Shown: positions 21,293-32,324, counted from the stretch's first letter. The stretch: DNA of 64,000 nt from Budorcas taxicolor (GCF_023091745.1 NC_068913.1:15084001-15148000); one strand, 5' to 3'. The notes: generated from the letters alone by a model not told the origin. Made by a program: numbers and translations.

Positions 21293-21627
21293 CTTAATTA
21301 ATTTTTTTTAATTTAAAAAAATTTTTATCAGGAAAACTTAAAATTACATCTGTGGCTCACGGTATATTTCTGTTGGATAGTGCTAGATCAGGGAGTAACA
21401 TCATTTTTCTGCTTTTGATGAGAATGGAGAAAGAAGAAACATATTAGGTCAGATATTAGAAAAAATGGTGTTCATTATACTTCAGCTCATTTTGATGGAA
21501 GACTTAATTTTAATTTTAACAAGGTATTTAACCCAATGACTCAAAAATATTATCGTTGCAACTTGTAGCCAGTGTTAGGAAGTTACTGATGAAATACTTT
21601 AGTGTAGTAAGTGTTTGAAATGGGGTC

Positions 21628-21918
21628 TTTTTTTAAATTAAAATATGTTTTTAATTGGAGGGTCATTGCTTTACGATACTCTGTTGGTTTCTGCCTTACA
21701 CCACCAGGGATCAGCTGTAGGTATACGTATGTCCCTGCCCTCCTGAGCCTCCCTCCCACCTCCCACCGCATCGCACCCCTCTAGGTTGCCACAGAGCCCT
21801 GGGTTGAGCCCCCTGCATTGCATAGCAAATCCCGACTGGCTGTCTGTCTTACATATGGTGGCACATGTTTTCACACTACTCTCGATTCATCCCACCCTCT
21901 CTCCTTCCCACACTGTAG
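21628..21918 (-). mobile_element. L1 3' end, antisense, 5'-truncated
   Basis: Starts with a T run and 'tttttaattggagggtcatt'. It then has the C-rich L1 3' UTR (cctcccacctcccaccgcat) and 'ctgtcttacatatggtggca'. It is similar in plan to the L1 at 15678-16484 but more diverged, and it stops before ORF2. Confidence 0.8.
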
Positions 21919-23134
21919 CTGATTCTAACGCAGCCCTAGCCAAACCCGTGTGACCACTGCAGAAGCTTATCCATCACCAAGGAACAGCCCTTCGATCTCA
22001 CAGCTAGAGTGCCATCAGCTTAGACTTTGACAGCTGAAAATCTCCAACCTCATGCCTGGTGGCTTAAGGTTTCTCTTGCTATTCACACAAAATGTCTTTG
22101 CTTGTCAAAGACGGATCGCTTTAGTGCCCCATCCCCTCTTTCTGAACACGTTCATTACCATTAAGATATTCCGGGTGGCTGCTATGGTTCATGTAAGTGG
22201 GGACAAGAACTTGCCAATATGTTATCAATGTCTTGAGCATCAAAACACATGTTTGGATTTTCACCGGAGTGAAAATTGGTATCTAATCACCCCCTTTCCA
22301 CCTCCCTTTTGATGAAAATCATCAGAATGTGAGGTGAAAGGAATCTAATGGTTTGTCTGAATATTTTTCCCAGCCCTGTTGGAAATGACTGAGGCATTGG
22401 TTCTTGAGCGTTTCCTCTGAGAAAGCAATTCCAAAGGTTGGTGTCAACTTACAGCTTAGTAATGGACTAATACACATTATCCTGTATGCAACTCTAAATT
22501 ATAGCCTGCCAGCTGTGACTCTGGAAGCTCAGGATAGATTCCTTCCCAAGATTCTAAACTGAAATGGCTTTGAATGTTGTGGGCATGAGTCTGTCTAACC
22601 CTTCTAAAGGCAACATGAATGTTGTAAGATTTCTATTGATTTTTAACATTCAGGTCTCAGGAAAATAGAAAATAGCCAAAATTTGACAGGCACTTTACAA
22701 AATGATCTGATCTTTTGTAGATGCTGAGCAAGAGCTGTGTTCCAAGAAACATTTGTGCTTAAACTTGGAACAAACTTCCCTGTTTCTTCTTGTGCTCGTT
22801 GTATTATTAAATTGAATTGAATTCAAATTCAAATTATTGGATTTGAAGTCTGCATTGGATATTCTTTTATCTTCTTTAGCTTGTTTAATTATTTAAATAT
22901 GTACGACTTTGCACTCACAAAAAGATAGTACAAATTTCCAATTAAGTTATTTAATGTTTAACTCGATGGATAAATTGAAAAAATCTAAATTTAAACAGGA
23001 AGCCATATTGCACATATTTAATGTCAAAGGTAATTCCCAAGGGTATGGTTGAAGAGACTCTGGCATTACTGCAGGATTTAAAGTTGTCACAATATTGCTG
23101 AAAGGCAGCTTGCTAATACTTATCATTATGAGCT
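21919..23134. other. unique DNA, nothing recognised
   Basis: No repeat family identified. A local attcaaattcaaattattgg duplication (about 22820-22842) is a short slippage repeat. Confidence 0.4.
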
Positions 23135-23251
23135 TTAAAACAATGTACAAACTGAGCAATTTTATTTCTAGGAATTACTCCTGTGGGAAGTAATCAAGAC
23201 TGAGAGAAAAGGTTTAACTAAATTACAAGAATTCTTATGGCAGCATTATTT

Positions 23252-23490
23252 AAAATCTGGGGAAAGGGCATATGGATGTTCTTGGTACTACCTTTATTTT
23301 TGTAACTTACATGCTCATTTGAAATAATTTTTCAATGAAAAGATTTTTTAAAAGTCAGCTTTCATATAAGAGGTCACAGAGGGTAGTTATCTTTATTTAC
23401 TGTCTTCTGAAGACCAGAACTGATGTCAACTGCTTTTTTTTTTTTTTTTTTTTTTGGTCAACTGCTTTTTAAATTTCCTGATTGCAAAGT
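23252..23490 (+). repeat. direct duplication, copy 1 (carries a poly(T) insertion)
   Basis: Shares the series 'catatggatgttcttggtac', 'tttcatataagaggtcacag' and 'tttactgtcttctgaag' in order with 25161-25350, at roughly 75-80 percent identity by eye. The left 90 bp resembles a LINE 3' end (ttgtac...aataaaaag type) and the right 100 bp does not. Confidence 0.75.
23438..23456. mobile_element. poly(T)-only insertion with 13-bp duplication
   Basis: The 13-mer gtcaactgctttt occurs at 23425-23437 and again at 23457-23469. Between them is essentially only T (18 T then one G). The duplicated paralog at 25326-25349 has a single copy and no T run, so it acts as an empty site. Confidence 0.75.
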
Positions 23491-23815
23491 TAAAAACCTA
23501 GAAATATTTATTACTTGGGAGCTATATACATTAAGATGCCTCTATACAGTGAAACATTCTTCAGCTGTTAAAAATGACAGCTTATGATAAAGCGAAGAAA
23601 AAAATAAAACAGGTTACAAAAACATATGTGAATGTGATTTGATACTGATAAAATCATATCTATTTTATGCGCATGAAGAGGGAAAGCTAAAAGGATTATA
23701 GCAAAATGTTAAGGGTAGTTAGCTCTGGATGTTAGAATGGTGAGGGTGTTGTAAGAATCTATTTATTCCTTCTGTTTGAGCAGATGCAACAACTTTGCAT
23801 CATGAACAGTTTTCT

Positions 23816-24026
23816 TTTTAAATATTTATTATTTGTTTGTTTGGTGACGTCTTAATTTCAGCTTGGAACTAAGTTGGTCTTAGTTCCAGCGTGCAGGGTC
23901 TTTGTTGTGGCGTGAGGGTATCTCTCGAGTTGTGCGTGTGCTAAGCTGTCCATCAGGGATCGAACCCATGTCCCCTGCATTGCACGGGGAATTCTTAACC
24001 ACCAGACCACCAGGGAAGTCCCTGGT
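23816..24026 (-). mobile_element. CHR-type artiodactyl tRNA SINE
   Basis: On the minus strand it starts gggacttccctggtggtctg, passes 'acatgggttcgatccctgat' and ends in an A/T-rich tail. The flanks catgaacagttttct (23801-23815) and catggacagctttct (24027-24041) form a diverged target-site duplication (13/15). It is older than the Bov SINEs. Confidence 0.88.
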
Positions 24027-24279
24027 CATGGACAGCTTTCTGAAACTCTTTCTGAGGGAATTCAAGTTTTCCTCCTCTATATATATATGGTTAAAAGAAT
24101 AAAAGGTACCTAAAATTGTAATAAGGATGAAACACGGGTGAGGAATATAAGAAATTACATTGTGATTCAAACCAACGTGTCTGTCTAGTAGTTGTTTCAA
24201 TAGCCACCTAATAGACCTTGGTCTTTTATGATCATAAAGATCCACCCACCCCCTCCTGACACTCTTTCAGTATAGATTC

Positions 24280-24384
24280 TGCTGCTGCTGCTGCTGCTAA
24301 GTCACCTCAGTTGTGTCCGACTCTGTGCGACCCCGTAGACGGCAGCCCACCAGGCTCCCCCGTCCCTGGGATTCTCCAGGCAAC
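24280..24384 (-). mobile_element. Bov-A2 SINE, single 3' monomer with (CTG)6 tail
   Basis: The CTG run at 24281-24298 is followed by the reverse-complement monomer, which stops at ggattctccaggcaa. The 5' monomer and linker are absent, so this copy was truncated on insertion or later deleted. Confidence 0.92.
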
Positions 24385-24754
24385 TACTTGACATCATTAC
24401 CTTGTCAAACTACTTTTCATTGACTGCTCAGTGCAGAGCCAGAAATGGACTATGCTGTTCAAACTACTCCTTTGATTTGTTATGGTGCTTTGTAATTGTA
24501 ATCTGTCCTCTTCTTTGCTCAAAACATAAGACAATACTATGAAATTTGTGTAAAACTATTTCCATAAATTCACCTCATGAGCAAAGACAGTTGTGGTTTG
24601 GTAGTTCTGTGTAAAGGTTATTATTATATGTGAATCTTCCTAGGCTAAGAAGCAAAAATGAATTCATTTTTTGAATGACATCGTAGAAGTCTTAAAACAT
24701 CTAATGCAAATTAACTCTGCAGCCATTTATATTAGTACACACACACACACATAT
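24385..24754. other. unique DNA with a short CA repeat
   Basis: (AC)7 followed by ATATAT at 24737-24756. No other feature is recognised. Confidence 0.4.
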
Positions 24755-24990
24755 ATGCCTAGCAGTTCATCCGATAGATATTTGCTCTGTCTTCAAGAAG
24801 CTGACAGTCCAGTATAGCAGGTTAAATGGCCACACAGTTCTAGGCAGGACATGATAACAGTCTCATGAAAAGGAAATCTAAGTACTAAAGAAGTATCATA
24901 GCAGGAGAGAGAAATGTTAGGAACAGGGTCATGGCAGAGGTAGGATTTATGTTGGGCTGGAAGGACATTATTGGGTAACTGGTAAAATTG
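24755..24990 (-). mobile_element. L2 LINE relic, antisense
   Basis: The order 'catccgatagatatttgctc', 'cttcaagaagctgacagtcc', 'atggcagaggtaggatttat' and 'gctggaaggacattattggg' follows the reverse complement of the L2 3' region. Confidence 0.5.
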
Positions 24991-25160
24991 AAAATGAAGG
25001 CTAGAGTCATTTAAAATCGTATATCAATGTTCAGTGTATTGAATTTGATAACTGTTATGTGGCATGTGCAAGTATATCCCTTCAATTAGGAAATAGACAA
25101 GTAGCAGAGGAGAGACAGCACAAAGGTTTAAGTAAATGACATAAAACATTAACAGAAGAT

Positions 25161-25350
25161 GAAATCTGAAAGTGCATATAGATGTTCTTTGTACTGTTTT
25201 TATTTTTGTAATATATCCGCTCATTTGCAGTCATTTCCCAATAAAAAGTTTTCAAAAGCCAGCTTTCAGATAAGAGGCAGCAGAGGATAGCCGTCCTTAT
25301 TTACTGCCTTCTGAAGCCCATCGCTGATGCCAGCTGCCTTTTTATTTCCC
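25161..25350 (+). repeat. direct duplication, copy 2 (empty of the poly(T) insert)
   Basis: Partner of 23252-23490: 'catatagatgttctttgtac', 'gctttcagataagaggcagc' and 'tttactgccttctgaagccc'. Where copy 1 has the T run and repeated 13-mer, this copy reads straight through gatgccagctgcctttttat. Confidence 0.75.
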
Positions 25351-25895
25351 CAAGTGTGGTTCATTCTCGTTATTTGTTGACTTCACCAAACCACCGCATA
25401 ATTTCACCCAACCCAGGATGGAGGGCAGCGGCGTCTGTTTTATGGAACCGAGTCCTGAAATAGCAGGCGGGCTGTGTCTGGGGAGGGGTGGGAGCCACCC
25501 ACCCAGCCACATTTGGCTCCTTTGAGCAGTTTGCTATCAGACCCTTCCTTGTGGAAAAAACAACCAGGACAAAGAAAGTGGAGAGTCTGGCTTAGAAAAC
25601 AAAGCCTGCTGCCTCCCATTTGAACGCTGCCTTGCCTCCTCCCTTGGGATAGCACATGTTTCTTTAACGACATCCCGCACAAGACTTCAGCTCCGGCTCT
25701 GTCATCAAGGCTAAATTGGCGCTTCGGCAAAAGCATGCCGAGTCCTCATCTCTGGTCTCCAGATTACCTCCTCCAGGTAATTTCTCCGTGTGGCTCAGAC
25801 CCAAGCTCTTCATGTATTTCACAGCTTCAAGCCACTTCTATTCAAGAACACATATTCCAGGGAGCTACAGATATTAAGAATCCCTCAGCAAGGGA
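25351..25895. other. unique DNA
   Basis: No repeat recognised. A 98-codon minus-strand frame (25736-25440) has no domain I know. Confidence 0.35.
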
Positions 25896-25901
25896 TAAAG
25901 T

Positions 25902-26112
25902 GCTTCCCTGGTGGCTCAGACGGTAAAGAATTCGCCTGCAGTGCAGGAGACCTGGGTTCTATCCCTGGTTTGGGAAGATCCCCTGGAGGAGAGCATGGCA
26001 ACCCACTCCAGTATTCTTGCCTGGAGAATTCCCTGGACAGAGGAGCCTGATGAGCTACAGCCCATAGGGTTGCAAAGAATCGAACACGGCTGAGCAACTA
26101 ACACTTTCACAT
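25902..26112 (+). mobile_element. Bov-tA-type SINE, full length and well preserved
   Basis: Head gcttccctggtggctcagac, body with 'gcagtgcaggagacctgggt', end 'ctgagcaactaacactttca'. It is close to the family pattern throughout. Confidence 0.96.
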
Positions 26113-26499
26113 TGGGGATGAGGACAGTGGGAGTGCAAATGTTCCCAGAAAAGCAGTCAGCCCCGTTGCAGCTTGAGGATGGACAGGAGCGGCGGCCAGA
26201 CAGAGGTGTGTCCAGCCCCTGTCTTCTCCTGCTCCAGGAAGCAGAAACACTGAAGTTGATGCTCTTATTCAAGCTGGGAAAGATGAAAAGAGAGGGAGTG
26301 AAGGAACGGAGTCATCCACCAGTCTCTCCTGGTCCCTGCAGCTCCAGGGTGGTCACTTGGTCACTGGGGAAGCTGTGGTCCTGACTGATGGGTTTGCAGC
26401 TGTCTTGCACAGCCCGCAAGGAGAGAGCAGGTGTGTGACATCTGAGGCTGGTGCCCATGCAAGGACCTTCATGGAGCAGACAGACCTCAAGGGTGACAC
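26113..26499. other. unique GC-moderate DNA
   Basis: Nothing recognised. The 90-codon plus frame 26112-26384 shows no family resemblance. Confidence 0.35.
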
Positions 26500-26685
26500 C
26501 CACTGGGTTCCAGCAGTGGCTCTGCTGCTTCCAGGCTGTATGGCCCTGGGCAGTTAGGGAGCCTCACTAAGCCCCAGTTTTGGCATCTGTGAAATGGAGA
26601 TACTGATAGTCCCCAGCTCCTAGACTTGGTGTGAGAATTCTATGCATATCAAGTATGAGGCATGGTGGTTATTGCCATTGTTGCT
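26500..26685 (+). mobile_element. MIR SINE relic, sense
   Basis: The MIR core is readable: 'gtggctctgctgcttccagg', 'ctgtatggccctgggcagtt', 'gccccagttttggcatctgt', 'gaaatggagatactgatagt'. Confidence 0.75.
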
Positions 26686-26763
26686 GGGCTTGTCATGAGT
26701 GTTAGTGTTTACAGCCTGGCTCTGTCCTTTCTCTGTCCCTTCCTTTCCCAGACTTCCTGGCGT

Positions 26764-27465
26764 TGCATTGTTTAGTCACTCATCTCCGAATCTTTGCAAC
26801 TCCATGGACTGCAGCACGCCAGGCTTCCCTATCCTTCACTATCTCCTGGAGTTTGCTCAAACTCATGTCCACTGACCAGTGATGCCATCCAACCACCTCA
26901 TCCTCTGTTGTCCCCTTCTCCTGCTGCCCTCAATCTTTCCCAGCATTAGGATCTTTTCAAATGAGTCAGCTCTTCTCATCAGTGGCCAAAGTATTGGAGT
27001 TTCAGCTTCAGCATCCGTCCTTCCAATGAATATTCAGGGTTGATTTCTTTCAGGATTGACTGGTTTGATCTCTTTGCAGTCCAAGGGACTCTCAAGGGTC
27101 TTCTCCAGCATCACAGTTGAAAAGCATCAATTCTTTCGCACTCAGCCTTCATGGTTCAGCTCTCACATCCATACAGGACCACTGGATAAACCTTAGCTTT
27201 GACTATACACAGCTTTTTTGGAAAACTGATGTTCCCTAAACACTATCTAGGTTTGTCATAGCTTTTCTTTCAAGGAACAAACATCTTTTAATTTCATGGC
27301 TGCAGTCACCATCCACAGTGATTTTGGAGCCCGGGAAAATAAGGTCTGTCACTGTTTCCATTTTTTCCCATCTGTTTGCCATAAAGTGATGGGACTGGAT
27401 GCCACAATCTTAGTTTTCCAAATGTTGAATTTTAATCCAGCTTGTCCACTCTTCTCTCCTGTTTC
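26764..27465 (-). mobile_element. BovB LINE 3' portion (about 700 bp), antisense
   Basis: Includes the BovB 3' terminus ('actccatggactgcagcacg') and then the reverse complement of the reverse-transcriptase C-terminal region. On the minus strand a remnant 'GLKFNIWKTKI' can be read near 27430-27400. It is fairly diverged, with several indels, and the left end lies close to 26764. Confidence 0.88.
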
Positions 27466-27847
27466 ATAGTTGACTTGCTTGTCTTTAGAGAGATTGCTCC
27501 TTTGAAGATGAGAATCTTGCAATTGGATATGAGTAAAGTGCTCCTTGAAAAACTGTGAATTACTCAGTGAATACATAAAGATGAGCACTCTGGGTGGGTG
27601 ATTGTCATTTTTTCACACGATGTATATCCTTCTCTTTCACCATTGTCCCAGGCCCTGAGCTCCGGTGATACCCAAGCCAAGAATGTCCTTGCCCTTTGCT
27701 TGGTGCAGAATGAACTCATAAGTCAAGGCTTGGCCCAGTGTCACCTTCTCTGGATGCCCTTCCCCTTCACCTTGAGAGCAGAGGACGTCACTCCCGTAGT
27801 GCCCTTCTCCCAACTCTTCAATAGCCTGGTCATACACAATAATACGT

Positions 27848-28234
27848 TATTTTTCTCTTTCTTTCTTTTTGGCGGTACTGGATCTATGGTTTTGTCTGTT
27901 TGTCCTTTCTTTCTTTCTTTTTGGCTCTGCTGGGTCTTCGCACAGGCTCTGTCTACTTGCGCCGAGTGGGGCTACTCTTTCAGTGTGATCCCCGGGCTTC
28001 CCGTTGTGGTGGCGTCTCTTGTTGTGGAGCACAGACTCTGGGTGTGCGGCCTCAGCTGGTGTGGTGCATAGGCTTGTTAGTTGCAGCTCACGGACTCTGG
28101 AGCACAGACCCAGTAGTTATGGTGCCTGGGCTTAGCTATTCCGCAGCATGTGGGATCTTCCCCGGTCAGGGGTTGAGCCTGTGTCCCCGTCATTGGCAGG
28201 CAGATTTGTATCCATTGTGCCACCAGGGAAGTCT
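27848..28234 (-). mobile_element. CHR-type artiodactyl SINE, long form
   Basis: The minus-strand head is gacttccctggtggcacaat, then 'gacacaggctcaacccctga' and a long body of repeated gcccg/gagctg-type motifs, ending in a pyrimidine-rich (CTTT)n tract on the plus strand (27848-27925). The flanks acacaataatacg and acacaagaatatg look like an old target-site duplication. Open frames of up to 157 codons here are SINE sequence. Confidence 0.85.
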
Positions 28235-28354
28235 GACACAAGAATATGGTTTTGGTTTTTAACTTTGTCTCCCCTACTTGACCCTGCATTTCTGGGGGAT
28301 AAAGATTATTTATCCTAATTGCAATATATGCTTCTTAGTGCCTGTTGAGTTGGG

Positions 28355-29000
28355 ATTGTTTGTTGTTGTTGTTATAAATTTTTTGAAAGCAGAATACCAT
28401 AGAGAATAATACTCATATTAGGGGTTTAAAAGTTTGATAGTTTTACAAGGTGAGCATACCCAGGCAGCCAACCTCTAGGTGAAATATTAGGACAACTGTG
28501 TGTACTAAGTCCCTTCAGTTGTGTCCAATTCTTTGCCACCCTATGGACTGTAGCCCACCAGGCTCCTCTGTCCACGGGATTCTCCAGGCAAGAATACTGG
28601 AGTGGGTTGCCATTTCCTTCTGCAGGGGATCTTCCCAACCCAGGGATCGAACCCTCATCTCCTAGGTCTCCTGCACTGGCAAGTGGGTTCCTTACCACTG
28701 TCACCGTCTGTCCAGAGGCAATTAGGAGAAACCTGGAAGTTCACCTTCAGCCTCTACTCCCCAGAGGGTAACTAGTAATCCAGTCCCACTTTCCAACGGC
28801 ATAAATTAGTGTTGCCTGTTAATGAACTTTCTGAAAATGTAATCATATGGTACAGTCATGGCTGGTGTCTTTTGTTTCACGTTATGTTTGAGATCTGTTC
28901 ACACTGTCTTGTTTGGTTATAGTTCACTTACTTTCACAGCTATGTAGTATTCTGTGTAAAAGTACCATTTCTGCATTCTATAGCTGAAGTTTCACTGGAA
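28355..29000 (-). mobile_element. L1M-type relic, antisense, split by a Bov SINE
   Basis: Left part (to 28496) and right part (28713-29000: 'cataaattagtgttgcctgt', 'gaaaatgtaatcatatggta', 'acagctatgtagtattctgt') are consecutive pieces of an old L1 read in reverse complement. Confidence 0.6.
28497..28712 (-). mobile_element. Bov-tA-type SINE nested in L1M
   Basis: From gacagacggtgacagtggta (28712) to the 3' end 'gaagggacttagtacacaca'. The 'ctcctaggtctcctgcactg' segment carries a 9-10 bp internal duplication relative to other copies. Confidence 0.92.
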
Positions 29001-30000
29001 AGTAACTATCTTGTGAACTAAATCAAATACTAGTACCTACCTCTTTAGAAACATTTCCCAGTGGAAGGGGTGGCAGAACAGAAGATTGAATCCAGGAATG
29101 CCAGAAAGGCAGCCCTGATTTCTCACCCTGTAAAAAGAGCAGTGACAAAGGGTTCCCGATTTCCTGAGCTGGCAAGGTCTTTTAGAATCAGGACACCTCG
29201 GTTTCCCAGTCTGTGAGTTCTTTTTATGTTCTAGCTGATTGCAAAACTGGTGAAAGTCACATAGAGCACTTTGGGGGCAGAATGGCATTCGTAGAATTCT
29301 GTTTTGGTATTAAATATTGACATACAAGTATATGGTTAAATGTGTTCTACTAATGATGGCGGGGCCTTAAGTGTAATTACTTGTCAATTTAACTTGCTGT
29401 TGGTGTCTTTATTCACAACATGCTGAAAAGGTATTTGAAGGATTTCATTAGCAGTCTTACAAGTCGTTTGTCAATAAATGATGAAAAGTTTTGGCTGTTT
29501 ATATTTCGACGTTATCGTTTTAATGGGCAACTGTCTATATGCCATCCACCACAGAAATGCCGTTTCCTTTTTATTTTTTAAGGAAGTGCCTAAGGTGGAG
29601 GGAGGTCTGGTTGCTATGGATATCTGAAATTTAATGTTTACATTTAGGAGGTAAGCTGAAACTTTCACTATTTGGTCTCCACCTGAGTGGCATTCACATA
29701 TAGAAATTACAAGATTGTTATTGGCTATCTCGAGCTCGAGGATGTGGCCGAGTACTGGCAGTTAATTAAAATGTGGCTAGCTTTCAATATCAGAATTATG
29801 CAGCCTGTTTTTGTAGGATGTCCCTGAAGTCTTCACTCCCCTGCAATGTGTTTTTGATGTAAAAAAAATATTTGAAAAGGAAACATAACACAGGGCAGCT
29901 TGTCCTCATTTACTGCGGAGGCTGGTTGCTCCCTGAGCTCTCCTCAGTGGGACTCTGCCCCAGTGGTCTCTGTCCTTCAGTTCTGCTGGCTCTGGGCTGC
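29001..30000. other. unique DNA
   Basis: No repeat recognised. The 12-bp perfect palindrome ctcgagctcgag at 29729-29740 is the only local symmetry noticed. An A-rich tract lies at about 29860-29870. Confidence 0.35.
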
Positions 30001-30001
30001 C

Positions 30002-30580
30002 AAGCTTTATAGTTTTTTTAACTTTTGATTTTGTATGGGGGTGTAACCAGTCAATCCTAAAGAAAACCGACCCTGAATATTCATTGGAAGGATTGATGCC
30101 GAAGCGCCAATACTGCGGCCACCTGATGCAAAGAGCTGACTCCTTAGAAAAGACCCTGATGCTGGGAAAGACCAAGGTCAGGAGGAGAAGGGGGTGACAG
30201 AGGATGAAATGGTTGGATGGCATCATGATTCAGTGGACAGGAATTTGAGCAGACTGCAGGAGATTGTGAAGGACAGGCATGCTGCAGTCCATGGGGTCAC
30301 AAAGAGTTGGACACGACAGTGACTGGACAGCAGCGTAACTGACTAGCAATGCCGTGGTAGTCTCAGGCCAATACTAAGGGGCTCAGCCATGCATGCACAT
30401 GTATCCATTCCCCCCCAGACTCCCCTCCCGTCCAGGCTGCCACATAACATTGAGCAGAATTCCATGTGCCGTACAGTAGGTCCTTGTTGGTTAATCCATT
30501 TTAAATAAAGCTGTATGCACATGTCCATCCCAAACTCCCTAACTATCCCTTCCCTCCATCCCTCCCCACTGGGCTGCCAT
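30002..30580 (-). mobile_element. L1 3' UTR, antisense, split by a BovB 3' end
   Basis: The left piece (30002-30040: tagtttttttaacttttgat tttgtat) and right piece (30342-30580: 'catgcacatgtatccattcc', 'ggctgccacataacattgag', 'gtaggtccttgttggttaat') belong to a single ruminant L1 3' UTR. The intervening 300 bp is BovB. Confidence 0.8.
30041..30341 (+). mobile_element. BovB LINE 3' end nested in L1
   Basis: Begins in the last part of the reverse-transcriptase reading frame ('gaatattcattggaaggatt', 'cacctgatgcaaagagctga', 'gatggttggatggcatcatg') and ends with the terminal 'cacaaagagttggacacgac'. It is oriented opposite to the host L1. Confidence 0.9.
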
Positions 30581-30589
30581 ACTTTAAAT

Positions 30590-31249
30590 GTACCCTAGAG
30601 AGCTGATAAGCGAGCAAAACCTTGGCAGGAAGATGACTTCATGGGATGTTTATAGGGAAGATCTTAGAAAAACTTGTCCGATCAGAGTATTGATACTTTA
30701 AGTGGTGGGTGAAGTATTTTCTATTCTTTTAATTACTTTTCTTTTTTTTTCACATTCTGTAAAAATTAATTTTTAAATGTGATAAGTAAAATTACCTATT
30801 TTGCTATACTTGCATTTTCTTAATTATCAATAAAGTTGGGCTGGCTTATGTTTAAAGACATTTGAAGTTATACTGTGAATTGCTAATCCATATGGTTTTT
30901 CTACTTTTACATTGTTTCTTTAACCTTTTCTTACTAATCAAAGTTCTTGGTTTGAAACTGTTCTTAGTTTCATTTGTTGAAAGTATATTCTCATCTCTTT
31001 TTTATGTTCACTTTTTTATTTTTTGCATTTGGTAAAGCCAAATCTACTAGTCTATATCTTCCTAGAGTTTAGTTTTTGCATCATATCTAAAACATTTTTA
31101 ATGAGCTATTTTTAATGGGTTAAAATATGTACCTGTGTTTGCTTTCACTGTTTTCATAGCTGTATTTTTACAAATCTAAATCTTTTACACTTCTGAGATT
31201 TATTTTCAAAAGAGAAGTGAAATTAGAGGTTTGATATTGCCATTCCTTT
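30590..31249. other. AT-rich DNA, nothing firm
   Basis: T-rich sequence, possibly decayed LINE, but no diagnostic segment could be placed. Confidence 0.3.
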
Positions 31250-31960
31250 TAAAATTCTTTTAAATTTTTTAATTATAGAAGTATTCATGTATACATTCTC
31301 AAAGTAGAATCAGAATCTAACAATGCAGAGAGAGGAAAAAAAAAATCCCCTTGACTGATTATCTGTTCTGGTTTCCTTTCAGTAGATAATGCTTTAATCA
31401 GTTAGTATATATAGTGCTAGATCAGGAGTGAGCAAACTATAGCTCACGGGCCCATCCAGCTGCCTGCCTGTTTTTGTAAATAAAGTTTTATTGAAACACA
31501 GTCAGCCACATTTGTTTACATATTATCACTCATTGCTTTCACACTATAATAGCCAAGTCATGCATTTGTAGCAGAGACCATGTGACCCACGAAGCCCAAT
31601 TGCCCCATACAGAGTTTACTGACCCCTATGCTAGATATTTTTTCTTAATAATTTTATGTAATTAGAGTAATATGAATTTTATATGCAGTGTTTATATATA
31701 CATATTTTGTTTATTTTTACAGAGATGATGTCACATAGTACATTTGTTCTATTCCTCACATTTTTTCGTTTAACAGTTTACTGTCGTGATTGGTCCTCCA
31801 TATCAAGGCATGATGCTTTGACTCATAGTGTTTATTTACCTGTTGCATATTGCCATGGTGGGATGGAGTTAAACTGATTTTATCATCCTTTATTGGTGAA
31901 CATGTAGCTTGCTTTCAGTTTTTAATGTTAAAAATAATGCAGCAATAAAACCTGGCAAAA
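31250..31960 (-). mobile_element. old L1-like relic, antisense, split by an hAT element
   Basis: Pieces at 31250-31414 and 31637-31960 ('tcctccatatcaaggcatga', 'ttgccatggtgggatggagt', 'attggtgaacatgtagcttg', 'aataatgcagcaataaaacc') resemble an ancient L1 in reverse complement. Family assignment is tentative. Confidence 0.45.
31423..31628 (-). mobile_element. nonautonomous hAT-type (MER) DNA transposon with 8-bp TSD
   Basis: The 206-bp element has imperfect terminal inverted repeats (caggagtgagcaaact at the left; the right end reads taggggtcagtaaact on the minus strand, 12/16). It is flanked by the perfect 8-mer tgctagat at 31415-31422 and 31629-31636. The interior 'tttttgtaaataaagtttta ttg' is typical of a widespread mammalian MER. 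Orientation is arbitrary. Confidence 0.88.
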
Positions 31961-32324
31961 AAAATCGTTATTTTTTTCAACCTGTATTAGAAAACCATAT
32001 AGCATGGTGGCATATTTTTACAGCAGAGAAGTTGCATGATAATCATGGCTAATATAAAAGAAAGGGAGGGGTGTGAATTAACTTGATCAGGGACTTAAAA
32101 CATGAGAGGAGGTAGTACTTAGGACTGATGTTTTATGCTTCCCATTGCTTGGCAGTGCCTACTCTGGGATAAGGCCTAAGTAGAATTGAAAGTCTTTTTA
32201 CTGAAAGACATAATAAGGAAGGGATAGTCAGGAAATTTGGGAAGGTCATCTCTTACTGTGTTTATACGACACTCCTGTATTCAAAGTGGATAACCAACAA
32301 GACCTATGCGCATGGACCTGTAGC

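Larger units (their letters stand above)
23135..23800 (+). mobile_element. L1M-type LINE ORF2 end/3' UTR, interrupted
   Basis: The left part (23135-23255) contains 'attcttatggcagcattatt', and the right part (about 23490-23800) contains 'acagtgaaacattcttcagc' and 'ttaaaaatgacag'. These are successive pieces of an old sense L1. The 23256-23485 segment between them is foreign to the L1 and is duplicated at 25.2 kb. Confidence 0.6.

Noticed and set aside
27598..28071. 157-codon plus-strand frame
   Set aside because: Mostly the antisense body of a CHR-type SINE plus a CTTT tract, with hydrophobic, Cys-rich low-complexity translation typical of that repeat.
29729..29740. ctcgagctcgag palindrome as a regulatory site
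   Set aside because: Short self-complementary sequence with no matching known factor arrangement. It can occur by chance in 64 kb.
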